DNA from: Bacteroidota bacterium
Lineage (GTDB): Bacteria > Bacteroidota > Bacteroidia > Chitinophagales > Chitinophagaceae
NCBI GenBank assembly: GCA_016711825.1
Contig: JADJSG010000004.1
Span: forward strand, 434,001 to 498,000
Direction of reading: 5' to 3'
DNA length: 64,000 nt
The notes beneath the pieces were generated by a model, which worked only from the letters and a program-made list of their open reading frames with translations, was not told where the DNA came from and searched no databases. Both the position numbers and the translations under genes were made by a program. Shown here piece after piece: positions 47,682 to 56,993 of this stretch. The stretch's first letter is position 1. Every line of letters begins with the position of its first letter.

Positions 47682-48260
47682 CTAACTGACCCTTGTCACC
47701 TTGCCATTGGCTAGTTGATAGGTCTGATTACTTTCTTCACAGCTTGCCATACCGTTTTCATCAAACTGCAACCGATGTCCGTATTCACTCATCCATCCAA
47801 TTTGTTTTGCCGGATTGCCTACAATAAGGGCATAATCAGGTACATTTTTAGTAACGACTGCTCCTGCACCTACAAAGGCATATTGCCCAATGTCATGTCC
47901 GCAAACGATGGTGGCATTGGCTCCTATGGATGCCCCTGTGCCAACATGTGTTTTATCGTATTGACCACGACGATTGACACCACTGCGTGGATTGCTAACA
48001 TTGGTAAACACACAAGAAGGTCCTAAAAAAACATCGTCGCCACAGGTAACACCCGTATAGATGGATACGTTGTTTTGAATTTTTACATTTTTTCCTAAGA
48101 TAACTTCTGGTGAAATCACCACGTTTTGTCCAATATTGCAACGATCGCCAATAGTACATTGAGGCATGATATGACTAAAATGCCAGATTTTAACCCCTTC
48201 CCCTATGGTACAACCGTCATCAACTACAGCGGTTGGATGTGCATAATACTTCGTTTCCAT
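47682..48260 (-). CDS. Hexapeptide N-acetyltransferase for nucleotide sugars (WbpD/WlbB/FdtC type)
   Basis: 192 aa. Left-handed beta-helix hexapeptide repeats run throughout ([46 protein letters not shown]), with GANATIVCG and [10 protein letters not shown] near the end. Relatives acetylate the 3-amino group of UDP- or dTDP-3-amino sugars for O-antigen or S-layer glycans. Last gene of the minus-strand polysaccharide operon after rfbA. A matching 3-aminotransferase and ketoisomerase are not in the window, so the exact sugar is unknown. Confidence 0.88.
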   Translation of the reverse strand: METKYYAHPTAVVDDGCTIGEGVKIWHFSHIMPQCTIGDRCNIGQNVVISPEVILGKNVKIQNNVSIYTGVTCGDDVFLGPSCVFTNVSNPRSGVNRRGQYDKTHVGTGASIGANATIVCGHDIGQYAFVGAGAVVTKNVPDYALIVGNPAKQIGWMSEYGHRLQFDENGMASCEESNQTYQLANGKVTRVS

Positions 48261-48345
48261 GAATATTTATTGTTTGAAGGTGCGAATATAAACAATTTGA
48301 ATGGCCTTCGCCAGATGAATAGAAAATTATTGCGAAAAGTATAGT

Positions 48346-49201
48346 TTATAATAAACTCAACAAATAATCGCCATAGCCACTTTTCTTTAATGTATTGGCC
48401 AGGCTGATTAATTTTTCTTTACTAATAAATCCCATTCTATAAGCTACCTCTTCGATACAACCTATTTTAGTGCCTTGTCTTTTTCAATCACTCGTACATA
48501 TTCACTCGCATCGTGCAAACTATCAAAAGTGCCTGTGTCGAGCCATGCAGTAGTACGATCTAATACTGAAACATGTAATTTACCTTGTGATAAATAAATG
48601 CGGTTTACATCGGTAATCTCATACTCTCCCTGGCTGAGGGTTGTAAATGTTGTGCGATGTGTACCACACTATTATCATAAAAATACAAACCCGGAACCGC
48701 AAAGTTCGATTTAGGATGTTGGGGTTTTTCTTCAATCGAAATGGCTTTTGCGTTTTCGTCAAAAGTCACGACACCATATCTTTCGGGATCTGAAACAGGA
48801 TAAGCAAATACATAACCACCTTCTACCTTGTTTAACGATTGCAATTGTCGACCAAGCCCAGCTCCATAAAAAATATTATCGCCTAATACCAGGGCTACTT
48901 TATCAGTGCCAATAAATGAGGCCCCGATTACAAATGCTTGTGCCAAACCGTTTGGAACTTCTTGTATGGCGTAACTGATATTGCAACCAATATCACTGCC
49001 ATCTTGAAGCAGTCGTTGAAACTGAGGATTATCTTCGGGTGTAGTGATGATTAATATATCTTTGATACCTGCCATCATGAGCACTGACAATGGATAATAA
49101 ATCATTGGTTTGTCATAAATGGGCATGAGCTGTTTTGAAATAGCTTTGGTGATGGGGTACAGTCGGGTGCCAGATCCTCCGGCGAGTATGATTCCTTTCA
49201 T
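48346..49201 (-). CDS. rfbA: Glucose-1-phosphate thymidylyltransferase (two frameshifts as sequenced)
   Basis: [20 protein letters not shown] is the nucleotidyltransferase signature. The first frame ends prematurely at 48605. Adding one C on the plus strand (G in the mRNA) near 48628-48630 restores [20 protein letters not shown], and one T on the plus strand (A in the mRNA) at 48480-48484 restores [10 protein letters not shown] and the tail [13 protein letters not shown]. The total is then 286 codons, the normal RmlA length. It makes dTDP-glucose, the substrate of rfbB immediately upstream in the operon. Two one-base losses in homopolymers point to sequencing error. Confidence 0.92.
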
Positions 49202-49246
49202 GAGAGAATTGAAGATGGTGCGTTAAAGTGTTAGGGCGTTGTAAAA

Positions 49247-50308
49247 TTATACATTTTCATAATGACTTTTATAGTAGGTCAAATAATCGCCACTTGTCAC
49301 ATGTTGGAGCCAAGTGGTGTTGGCCAAATACCAATCGATGGTTTTACTAAGACCTTCTTCAAATGTCACCGATGGAGTCCAGCCTAATGAATGTTGTATT
49401 TTGGAGGCATCAATGGCATAACGCAAATCATGTCCGGCACGGTCTTTTACAAAAGTGATGAGTTGAAGCGAAGTATCAGGGGCATTGCCGAGTTTTTCGT
49501 CCATCAATTTGCAAAGTAATCTGATGAGGTCAATATTTTTCCATTCATTATGGCCTCCAATATTATAGGTTTCTCCTATTTTCCCTTGATGAACAATAAT
49601 ATCAATAGCATGGGCATGATCAATTACATACAACCAATCGCGTACATTTTCGCCTTTCCCATAAATAGGCAAAGGTTTTTTTTGGATGATGTTGTTGATA
49701 GATAGCGGAATGAGTTTTTCGGGAAAATGATTCGGACCATAGTTATTGGAGCAATTGCTAATGATCACAGGTAAATGGTAGGTATGAAAAAAAGACATAA
49801 CCAAATGATCGCTTGCTGCTTTGCTTGCACTGTAAGGACTTCGTGGGTCATAAGCAGTTGTCTCTGTAAAAAAACCTGTTTCGCCCAGCGAACCATAGAC
49901 TTCATCAGTAGAAACATGATAAAACAACTTACCTGTCATATCATTTAACCATGCTTTTTTGGCATTTATCAAAAGGTTGGCAGTGCCTACAATATTGGTA
50001 TTGACAAAAGCCAAGGGATCTGTGATGGACCGATCAACATGCGACTCTGCAGCAAGGTGTATGATGGTATCAATCTGATACTCAGCCATTACATGTTCAA
50101 TAGCTTGAGTATCGCAAATATTTGCTTTTACAAAAATATAATTTGTATTATTTTCAATGTCTTTTAAGTTTTCGAGATTCCCTGCATATGTTAAATCATC
50201 AACATTCACGATTCGATACGAAGGATACTTCGTCACAAATAAGCGTACTACATGTGAACCAATAAAACCAGCACCTCCAGTAATTAAAATATTTTTTTCA
50301 AAAATCAT
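49247..50308 (-). CDS. rfbB: dTDP-glucose 4,6-dehydratase
   Basis: 353 aa. The Rossmann motif GGAGFIGSH and the catalytic YSASK, with TDEVYG and NCSNNYGPNHFPEKLIPL, mark RmlB. It converts dTDP-glucose to the 4-keto-6-deoxy sugar. rfbA follows 45 bp downstream. No rfbC or rfbD is beside it, so the endpoint need not be dTDP-rhamnose. A -7 box directly abuts the start. Confidence 0.97.
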   Translation of the reverse strand: MIFEKNILITGGAGFIGSHVVRLFVTKYPSYRIVNVDDLTYAGNLENLKDIENNTNYIFVKANICDTQAIEHVMAEYQIDTIIHLAAESHVDRSITDPLAFVNTNIVGTANLLINAKKAWLNDMTGKLFYHVSTDEVYGSLGETGFFTETTAYDPRSPYSASKAASDHLVMSFFHTYHLPVIISNCSNNYGPNHFPEKLIPLSINNIIQKKPLPIYGKGENVRDWLYVIDHAHAIDIIVHQGKIGETYNIGGHNEWKNIDLIRLLCKLMDEKLGNAPDTSLQLITFVKDRAGHDLRYAIDASKIQHSLGWTPSVTFEEGLSKTIDWYLANTTWLQHVTSGDYLTYYKSHYENV

Positions 50309-50313
50309 GGTTG

Positions 50314-50321
50314 CAAATTTA
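50314..50321 (-). promoter_or_regulatory. -7 promoter box abutting the rfbB start
   Basis: Minus-strand TAAATTTG (exact TAnnTTTG) ends 6 bp before the ATG at 50308. It would give rfbB-rfbA an internal promoter with an almost leaderless transcript. Confidence 0.45.
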
Positions 50322-50369
50322 ACCCAAATTAAAACAAATAGTTTTATTGTTTAGTTTAAATATTTAAAG

Positions 50370-51273
50370 CTACAAAGTCAAACATCCCAGCATACAATAT
50401 GGATTAACCCTCTTTTTTCTAAAGACAATCCATTTACTTGACATAGACATGCCGCATTGCTGGGTGAGCAGACGATCGAGCACCCTTTGAAAGGCAGCCA
50501 CTTTTTTACCCGTATTTTCGCTGGCATGATGCAATAATCTTCTATGAAATGCATAGAAGCATTTACCCCATATTAAATACCCTAAGTAGGTTTTAAAATC
50601 AAAACACATTTGGCTGGTATTGAAAGCAGGGATCACTTTGACGATTTCAAGATTATTTTTCGATGCCAACATTTTGACTGTTTCCATTTTTCTAATTTTA
50701 TTATGAAATTGCGGATCAAAGTCGATGCCTTCTGCTTGCTGTTTCATAACGCCAAATACCTGATGGGTTGCAATGGCATCAAGCAATATAAATATGCCCT
50801 TTGGTTTAAGTTGCTGATTAATCAATGTAAAAGCCTGTTCAATTTTTTTATCGTCTGTGATATGCAGCAATACCATGGCAGCAAACACTATATCGACCTG
50901 AGGGAGTTCATTTATACGATTGTTTTTAATGCCAATGTCTTGATGAAAAAATTGATAAAGGGGATATTGCTGTTGCAAATGCGATATTACTTTTCATTAA
51001 TATCAATACCAGTATAACTTTCAACTTGATTTGCATTAAAAAATGTGTCCAAAAGCCAGATCCCGGACCTATTTCCATGACTGACTTGCCAGCTATTTGG
51101 ATATGTTCGCTCTGTAATATCTTTAACAACATCTCAATTTGCTGTTGATGCAAAAACTGGTTGTAACTCAAGGGCCAATCAGGGTAACAAACACTTTTGG
51201 CATCTATTTGTTTGTTAAATATACTTGACCAATAGTCGTTTGCTTGATAAGTGTTGGAGGATTGGTGCTGCAT
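50370..51273 (-). CDS. SAM-dependent methyltransferase (two frameshifts as sequenced)
   Basis: The N-terminal frame has the SAM motif VMEIGPGSGFWTHF; the C-terminal frame has VDIVFAAMVLLHITDDKKIE and LKPKGIFILLD, the later class I methyltransferase motifs. The junction is repaired by one added T near 51050 (mRNA cattttttaatg) and one added A near 50997 (mRNA gaaaagtaat). This gives YTGIDINEKVISHLQQQ across the join and 301 codons in all. Class I methyltransferases of this type in polysaccharide operons usually modify sugars, but the acceptor is unknown. It starts 1 bp after the flippase gene. Confidence 0.8.
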
Positions 51274-51274
51274 T

Positions 51275-52543
51275 TTACCGATTTACTTTTTGATGTTTAA
51301 AAAATAGGATGTAATAATACAGTGCAGTGCTTACATATGACAATATTGAAGAGATTGCAGCACCTCTTATGCCATAGGTTGGAATCAAGAGAATATTCAA
51401 CAATAAACTTACCATTAACCCTATACATGAACCATACAAATTGATATGAATTTTATGAATACCTGCAAAATAAGCACTCAATGCTAAAGCGCCTGACAAG
51501 GGAATAATGCCCAGCAATAATAAAGCAATAATAGAAGGCACTTCTTGAAATGCTGAACCAAATAAATAAGGCACCAAATAAATTGATAAAATATATCCGA
51601 TTACTCCGGCAACAAGGGCATATAACAATAACCAGGCACTTGTTTTGGCTGTTTTGGCTGTTTTCTCCTGCATGGTATATTTTCCAGAAGTAAAAGTGTA
51701 CAATACACTATGCACAGCATTGGGAAGTAACCAAAGCAATTGCGCCAAGCCTACAGCCAATGAATACACCCCAATCATTTCCTTATTATGATGATAAAAG
51801 TTGATAAGCCACAAATCCATTTTATAGTTAAGAAACTGTACCACATTGGCCATAAAGGCAAGTGAAGCAAATACCCAAATAGGTTTTATTTCATGCAATG
51901 AAAAAGGAATAAATTGAAAGTAGGCCTTATCGTGTTTGTAAAGGAGCAACATGAATATAAAATATTGTACCCCAGCCACCAGCAACAAACTTGCTAAAAT
52001 CCAATAAATGGGTGACCATAATGAGGGAATTAGTCCCACATAATATGCTGTATACAAACCCAATAAAAGTAAACTACCTGCTGCCGTAATCAACCCCGAC
52101 TGTTTAAAATTATTTTCCGCTTGTAATATCCCTACCAAATATTGATTAATCATTTGCAATAATAAATGGACAAATAAAACCACTGACCAAAGGTTTTGGT
52201 GAATGATAAAGTCGGGCAAAAAAATTGACAGGATGCTTGTTTGTCGGAGCAAAAAATACATGAGCCCAAAAGCGGTTAATAACACAAGTGTTAGTGATAT
52301 AACCAAGGGAATCACTTTCCCTTTGGCTAATTTATTACCTGCTAAAAAATAAACAATCGCTGACGGAAGACCTAAGCCAAGCAATAAAATCATCAATGCA
52401 CTAAAACTAACATAAAGCGCCAATTCGCCCTGCCCTGTAGCACCGAGCATGCGAGCTGCCAATACAGAACAAATAAAATTGCAAATCACGGAAACAACCT
52501 GTGCTGAATAGGTAGCCATGATATTTTTTTTATAATGCGACAT
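51275..52543 (-). CDS. Polysaccharide flippase (Wzx-like)
   Basis: 422 aa, about 12 membrane helices. The start MSHYKKNIMATYSAQVVSVI leads into CSVLAARMLGATGQGELALY, the conserved opening of the O-antigen flippase family. It would translocate undecaprenyl-linked glycan units. I take the ATG at 52543, because an upstream in-frame TTG (52552) lies inside the -7 box. First gene of the operon with the methyltransferase, rfbB, rfbA and the acetyltransferase. Confidence 0.88.
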   Translation of the reverse strand: MSHYKKNIMATYSAQVVSVICNFICSVLAARMLGATGQGELALYVSFSALMILLLGLGLPSAIVYFLAGNKLAKGKVIPLVISLTLVLLTAFGLMYFLLRQTSILSIFLPDFIIHQNLWSVVLFVHLLLQMINQYLVGILQAENNFKQSGLITAAGSLLLLGLYTAYYVGLIPSLWSPIYWILASLLLVAGVQYFIFMLLLYKHDKAYFQFIPFSLHEIKPIWVFASLAFMANVVQFLNYKMDLWLINFYHHNKEMIGVYSLAVGLAQLLWLLPNAVHSVLYTFTSGKYTMQEKTAKTAKTSAWLLLYALVAGVIGYILSIYLVPYLFGSAFQEVPSIIALLLLGIIPLSGALALSAYFAGIHKIHINLYGSCIGLMVSLLLNILLIPTYGIRGAAISSILSYVSTALYYYILFFKHQKVNR

Positions 52544-52549
52544 TGGATT

Positions 52550-52557
52550 CAAAAGTA
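52550..52557 (-). promoter_or_regulatory. -7 promoter box abutting the flippase start
   Basis: Minus-strand TACTTTTG (exact TAnnTTTG) ends 7 bp before the ATG at 52543, implying a leaderless or nearly leaderless operon transcript. Confidence 0.5.
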
Positions 52558-52642
52558 ATTCGAATATTTATTTTTATTTAAAAAACAATCATTTCTCTCA
52601 ACACATATCTCACATCTCCTATCTATCTTTACAGCCTTTTTC

Positions 52643-53272
52643 ATGCAATATAAATACATTACGATAGAAGGAAATATTGGCGCGGGCAAAACAACGCTCT
52701 CCCATTTGCTGCAAGAAACATTTAATGCCAAACTCGTCCTTGAACAATTTGCTGACAATCCTTTTCTACCAAAGTTTTATCAAGATAGACAAAAATATTC
52801 ATTCCCACTTGAGCTCTCTTTTTTAGCCGACCGTTACAAGCAACTCAAAGAAATGCTTTCAAACCGCGACTTATTTAGTGAGTATATTATTGCTGATTAC
52901 TTATTTATCAAAAGCAAGCTATTTGCCAAAGTAAACCTTCCGGAAGATGAGTATAAATTATACGAAACCCTCTTCGACATTATTTATCCCAGTTTACCCC
53001 AGCCTGATTTGGTGATTTTTTTGGATGCCCCTCTTCAAAAACTAAAGTTGAATATCAAACTAAGGAACAGGGATTATGAGCAGCAGATCGAAGACCAATA
53101 TTTAAGAGAAATACAAGAATCCTATTTGCAATATATAAAATCAGACACGCAACGAACTTTGATTATCGACACCTCTCAAACTGATTTTTTAAACAATCCA
53201 TTGCAGTTTCAACAATTGCTCAACTACCTGCAAAACGATTATTCTTTTGGTCGGCATTATTTGCATTTTTAA
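52643..53272 (+). CDS. Deoxynucleoside kinase
   Basis: 209 aa. The P-loop IEGNIGAGKTTL, LEQFADNPFL and ELSFLADRYKQL match the deoxyadenosine/deoxyguanosine kinase family. It phosphorylates salvaged deoxynucleosides. thyA and folA lie further downstream but are separate units. The substrate preference (dA, dG or dC) cannot be read reliably. Confidence 0.92.
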   Translation: MQYKYITIEGNIGAGKTTLSHLLQETFNAKLVLEQFADNPFLPKFYQDRQKYSFPLELSFLADRYKQLKEMLSNRDLFSEYIIADYLFIKSKLFAKVNLPEDEYKLYETLFDIIYPSLPQPDLVIFLDAPLQKLKLNIKLRNRDYEQQIEDQYLREIQESYLQYIKSDTQRTLIIDTSQTDFLNNPLQFQQLLNYLQNDYSFGRHYLHF

Positions 53273-53282
53273 TGATTTTTAT

Positions 53283-53310
53283 CATTTTTTCATGAAAAAA
53301 TGCAGTTTTT
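53283..53310 (+). terminator. Probable terminator after the deoxynucleoside kinase gene
   Basis: Perfect 20-bp palindrome cattttttcatgaaaaaatg (53283-53302), with tttttg shortly after, lies 11 bp past the stop. It is AT-rich, so a weak terminator. Confidence 0.55.
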
Positions 53311-53366
53311 GTGTCATTTTTTGCTAATTTCGCATACTTTTTAATTATTCACTCAAAAAAATAACA

Positions 53367-54425
53367 ATGGCAAACCAGAAAATTTTAGACCTTTTAGGCG
53401 ACAAATCAGCTTACTATTTAGATCACAAATGCGAAACCATTTCAAAAGACAGTTTATATGCTCCTTCTAAAAAAGCAATTGATGAAGTATGGGCAGGAAG
53501 TAATCGCAACATTCAAACGTTGAAAAGCATCCAAGCATTATTGGGCAACGGACGTCTTAAAAATTCTGGTTATGTATCTATTTTACCTGTCGATCAGGGG
53601 ATAGAACATAGTGCTGGGGCTTCATTTGCACCAAATCCTATTTATTTTGATCCTGAAAATATCGTAAAATTAGCCATCGAAGGTGGTTGCAATGCGGTGG
53701 CTTCAACTTATGGTGTATTAGGAGCTGTGGCTCGTAAATATGCCCATAAAATTCCTTTTATTGTAAAAATCAATCACAACGAATTTTTGAAATATCCAAA
53801 TGGATTTGATCAAATCATGTTTGGCTCCATCAGAGATGCCTGGAATATGGGTGCTACTGCTGTAGGCGCAACTATTTATTTTGGTAGTGATGAAAGCACT
53901 CGTCAAATACAAGAAGTGGCCAAAGCTTTTGAATATGCACATGAATTAGGTATGGCTACCGTATTGTGGTGTTATTTACGTAACAGTGGTTTCAAAAAAG
54001 ACGGTGTCGATTATCATGCAGCGGCCGATCTTACCGGTCAGGCAAATCATTTAGGTGTAACAATTCAGGCAGATATTATCAAACAAAAATTACCTTCAAA
54101 CAATGGAGGCTATAATGCACTCAATTTTGGCAAAACACATAAAGATGTTTATTCAAAACTTACTACAGACCATCCAATTGACCTTACGCGATATCAGGTA
54201 GCTAATTGCTATATGGGTCGTGTAGGTTTGATTAATTCAGGTGGCGAAAGCAAAGGTGCTACCGATATGGCAGAAGCAGTGATGACTGCTGTGGTCAACA
54301 AACGTGCGGGTGGTATGGGACTTATCAGTGGTCGTAAAGCATTCCAGAAACCAATGAAAGAAGGTGTGGAATTGCTCAATACCATTCAAGATGTATATTT
54401 AGACAAAAGTATTTCATTAGCTTAA
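53367..54425 (+). CDS. Class I fructose-bisphosphate aldolase, DhnA/FbaB type
   Basis: 352 aa. [20 protein letters not shown] and [16 protein letters not shown] match the archaeal-type class I aldolase family. It cleaves fructose 1,6-bisphosphate by Schiff-base chemistry without a metal. The length of about 350 aa is typical of bacterial members. Single gene with its own terminator. Confidence 0.92.
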   Translation: MANQKILDLLGDKSAYYLDHKCETISKDSLYAPSKKAIDEVWAGSNRNIQTLKSIQALLGNGRLKNSGYVSILPVDQGIEHSAGASFAPNPIYFDPENIVKLAIEGGCNAVASTYGVLGAVARKYAHKIPFIVKINHNEFLKYPNGFDQIMFGSIRDAWNMGATAVGATIYFGSDESTRQIQEVAKAFEYAHELGMATVLWCYLRNSGFKKDGVDYHAAADLTGQANHLGVTIQADIIKQKLPSNNGGYNALNFGKTHKDVYSKLTTDHPIDLTRYQVANCYMGRVGLINSGGESKGATDMAEAVMTAVVNKRAGGMGLISGRKAFQKPMKEGVELLNTIQDVYLDKSISLA

Positions 54426-54447
54426 ATCATTTTAAAGTATAAATGTA

Positions 54448-54476
54448 AAAGCCATCCTCATTGGGTGGCTTTTTTT
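54448..54476 (+). terminator. Terminator after the aldolase gene
   Basis: Stem aagccatcc / gggtggctt (one mismatched or wobble pair) followed by a T run, 22 bp past the stop. Confidence 0.82.
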
Positions 54477-54775
54477 ATGGGTCAAAGGCTGGGATCTATT
54501 TGACCATGCAATCATGAGATTATACAAGCATGTATATTATGCCGATAGCGTTTTTGTATGAGTCTGTTTTCATCAGCCAAAACAACTACAGCATTGGCAT
54601 AATAGCATTTAGCTTTAAACAAAAGTATAAAAGCGAATGGTATTACTTGTTAAAAAAAATGAATACTGTAAATGATTCGTGAAATTATGTAATACCATTT
54701 GCTCTATCAATGCCGAACTTTGTAAGCATAGGAGCCATTTGCAAATGGTCAATATTCATTTAAAAAAAAATATTT
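54477..54775. other. Intergenic region, nothing supported
   Basis: About 300 bp. It contains only a 9-bp inverted pair (tattatgcc at 54535, ggcataata at 54596) with a long loop, probably chance. Confidence 0.45.
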
Positions 54776-55216
54776 ATGAAAATACAAAAAACAGTTGGCA
54801 CATTCTTGATAGGTGCAGCCATTGGTGTAGTTGCGGGTATATTATATGCACCTAATTCAGGTAAGAAAACACGTCGTAAAATCATTAATCAAAAAGATGA
54901 TATGATGGATATGATGAAAGTAAAATTGCATGGTGTGCTTGAAGATATGAAAGATAAGTTGGAAAATACCGCTGAAAAAGCCATTCAATTTCTTGAAATT
55001 GAAAAAGCGTTGAATGCGAAAATCATGAAATTGACTTTGAAAATACAAGACGAATGTCCTGAATTGACTAAATACATTGAAGAAATGCCCAACAATTCAT
55101 TTACATCAACAGATACAGAAATCACTTTGCGTAATTTGCAAGCCTATGCCTTATCTCTTGAAACGATGCATAAAAAATATTTAGCCGAACATCCAATACC
55201 TACTAAGGCCAAATAA
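54776..55216 (+). CDS. YtxH domain-containing protein
   Basis: 146 aa. The N-terminus is a membrane helix with the glycine/proline-rich YtxH signature LIGAAIGVVAGILYAPNSGK, followed by KKTRRKI. The rest is a charged, probably helical region. YtxH proteins are small membrane-anchored proteins of unclear function, often stress-related. No close partner gene. Confidence 0.85.
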   Translation: MKIQKTVGTFLIGAAIGVVAGILYAPNSGKKTRRKIINQKDDMMDMMKVKLHGVLEDMKDKLENTAEKAIQFLEIEKALNAKIMKLTLKIQDECPELTKYIEEMPNNSFTSTDTEITLRNLQAYALSLETMHKKYLAEHPIPTKAK

Positions 55217-55590
55217 TTTATATTGTTGAAGGTTTAAGTTTATAAACCCTGCAAACCCGATATGAAATGCCATCGTCACATTAAAGAAGAAGAATTGTTA
55301 TTCGCTTTAATGCAATATGAGTAAGATTTACACAAATAATTTTCAGACCATTTTATAAATACTCTTGGTATACTTTGGAATAGTCCAATGTTCATTATCA
55401 CAATGAAAATAAAATATTATTTCAATCTGCATTTATTAATATGATTGAATAATTTTTGTCATGGGGCATTTTGCATATCATTTTCAGGTCAGTTAAAACG
55501 GATGTATAGAACATCAATTATACAACAATGCAGGGTTCTTAAAAATAATTAAAAGTATCAACCTTATTATTTTACACAATAATTATTTTA
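55217..55590. other. Intergenic region, nothing recognised
   Basis: About 370 bp upstream of the tRNA, AT-rich, with no supported reading frame or repeat on either strand. Confidence 0.45.
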
Positions 55591-55593
55591 TCC

Positions 55594-55601
55594 TATATTT
55601 G
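55594..55601 (+). promoter_or_regulatory. -7 promoter box for tRNA-His
   Basis: TATATTTG (exact TAnnTTTG), 13 bp upstream of the mature 5' end. Confidence 0.6.
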
Positions 55602-55613
55602 CACTCCTTAAAT

Positions 55614-55688
55614 GGACGATGTAGCTCAGTTGGTTAGAGCATCAGATTGTGGTTCTGAGGGTCGTGGGTTCGAGACCCATCATTGTCC
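55614..55688 (+). tRNA. tRNA-His (anticodon GTG)
   Basis: Cloverleaf: acceptor gacgatg / cattgtc, with an extra 5' G (55614) facing C73 (55688), the tRNA-His hallmark. The D arm is gctcagttggttagagc, the anticodon arm is tcaga-ttGTGgt-tctga, and the T arm is gtggg-ttcgaga-cccat. CCA is not encoded in full. Followed by a terminator. Confidence 0.97.
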
Positions 55689-55700
55689 CAGCTTTAAATT

Positions 55701-55727
55701 AGCCTTTCGAAAGAGAGGCTTTTTTTA
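55701..55727 (+). terminator. Terminator after tRNA-His
   Basis: Stem agcctttc / gagaggct with the loop gaaa, one mismatch, then seven T. It overlaps the stop of the convergent rhomboid gene. Confidence 0.85.
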
Positions 55728-56387
55728 TGGATGAAAAGTCATTTTTTTGGCCTGTGCCCGATAAAAAAAACCGCCACACACCCCAAACACAAAACCTCCA
55801 ATATGGGCCCAGTAAGCCACCCCAGCGGTTGCCACCCCTATAGACCCCATGCCCGACATGAATTGTTGTACGATCCAAAAACCTAAAAAATAGATTGCCG
55901 AAACATTGAAAGTGGTGAGGAATAATATAAAAAATATTTTGATTTTAGAATGCGGAAACATCACCAGATAAGCACCCAAACAAGCAGCAATAGCACCTGA
56001 AGCACCCACACATGGCACCTCACTCCCAGCATTAAAAAACACATGGGTAAGGGTGGCCACTACCCCACCTGCTAAATAAAACAACAGAAATTTAAAATTA
56101 CCTATTGTTGCTTCTATATTATCGGCAAACACCCACATAAACAGCATATTACCCAACAAATGCATGACACCTCCATGTAAAAACATAGAAGTAATAACAG
56201 TATGCCATTGTTTAAACTGCATAAGTTCATTTGGGATACAGCCATAATCCATTACAAAACGTTGTTGCAAATCGTTTGGCATCATAAACTGCATGGCAAA
56301 AACAGCTATATTGGCCGCAATGATAAGGTAAGTGAAGAAGGCTTTGTGGCCATGTTTGATATTGGCATCGCCGATGGGAAAAAACAT
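55725..56387 (-). CDS. Rhomboid family intramembrane serine protease
   Basis: 220 aa, about six membrane helices. The catalytic Ser is in GASGAIAACLGAYL, and the partner His is in YWAHIGGFVFG. The family motif HLLGNMLFMWVFADNIE (L1 loop/helix 2) is intact. It cleaves membrane proteins within the bilayer; substrates are unknown. Convergent with the tRNA. Confidence 0.95.
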   Translation of the reverse strand: MFFPIGDANIKHGHKAFFTYLIIAANIAVFAMQFMMPNDLQQRFVMDYGCIPNELMQFKQWHTVITSMFLHGGVMHLLGNMLFMWVFADNIEATIGNFKFLLFYLAGGVVATLTHVFFNAGSEVPCVGASGAIAACLGAYLVMFPHSKIKIFFILFLTTFNVSAIYFLGFWIVQQFMSGMGSIGVATAGVAYWAHIGGFVFGVCGGFFYRAQAKKMTFHP

Positions 56388-56422
56388 AGAGGTTACTTTT
56401 TTATCGATTGAAGGTGCATCTA

Positions 56423-56992
56423 TTATTTAGCTATATAAGTAAATATACTATCCATATTGACTTGCTGATACAATATTTTTTGCAACACCTTTTCTTTATT
56501 GTAAATCATGATTTGTGGTATCCCGTTATAATTAAATAAATCTTTTGCAATATCTGAGTGATCGGCTGATACAATAAACTGGGGATTTTTTTCAACATGT
56601 AAATCGGCATCTTTGATAAAAAGGGGAAGGTCGGCCCAATAATCTTTGATACACATAAACAAAACGGTGGTTTGCATTAAACTTGCCTGATGTTGGAGTA
56701 ATGTTTTACAAGCCTTTACACAATGATCGCATGTAGGATTAAACAAAATCACCAAAAGGGAATGATCTTTTGGAATTTCGGTCTCCTGCATGATTTTGTC
56801 GGCAGAGGTCCTCACTTGAAAAGTAGGCAGTTTGGCACCCGTTATGGTAAGTGGTTTTTGTAATTCCTTTGCCTGTTGCTCTTGAATTTTGGCAATGGCC
56901 ACTTGTTCTTCAAGCGTCAATTTTTTTTTCTTTTGCGAAAAAACGTGCAATGAAAGCAATGTCAATAGAACTAATAAAGGTAATTTCTTCAT
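56423..56992 (-). CDS. Exported thioredoxin-like protein
   Basis: 189 aa. The signal peptide ends near VFSQ, followed by a short charged linker. A thioredoxin-like domain has the redox pair Cys88-Asp-His-Cys91 in FNPTCDHCVKAC, and the cis-proline segment is YNGIPQIMIY. It probably acts on disulfides or as a TlpA-like reductase in the periplasm. It lies 1 bp after aroC on the same strand, so it is translated from the same message. Confidence 0.88.
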   Translation of the reverse strand: MKKLPLLVLLTLLSLHVFSQKKKKLTLEEQVAIAKIQEQQAKELQKPLTITGAKLPTFQVRTSADKIMQETEIPKDHSLLVILFNPTCDHCVKACKTLLQHQASLMQTTVLFMCIKDYWADLPLFIKDADLHVEKNPQFIVSADHSDIAKDLFNYNGIPQIMIYNKEKVLQKILYQQVNMDSIFTYIAK

Positions 56993-56993
56993 T

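Noticed and set aside
54535..54604. 9-bp inverted pair tattatgcc / ggcataata
   Set aside because: The loop of about 50 nt and the AT-rich context make chance pairing likely.
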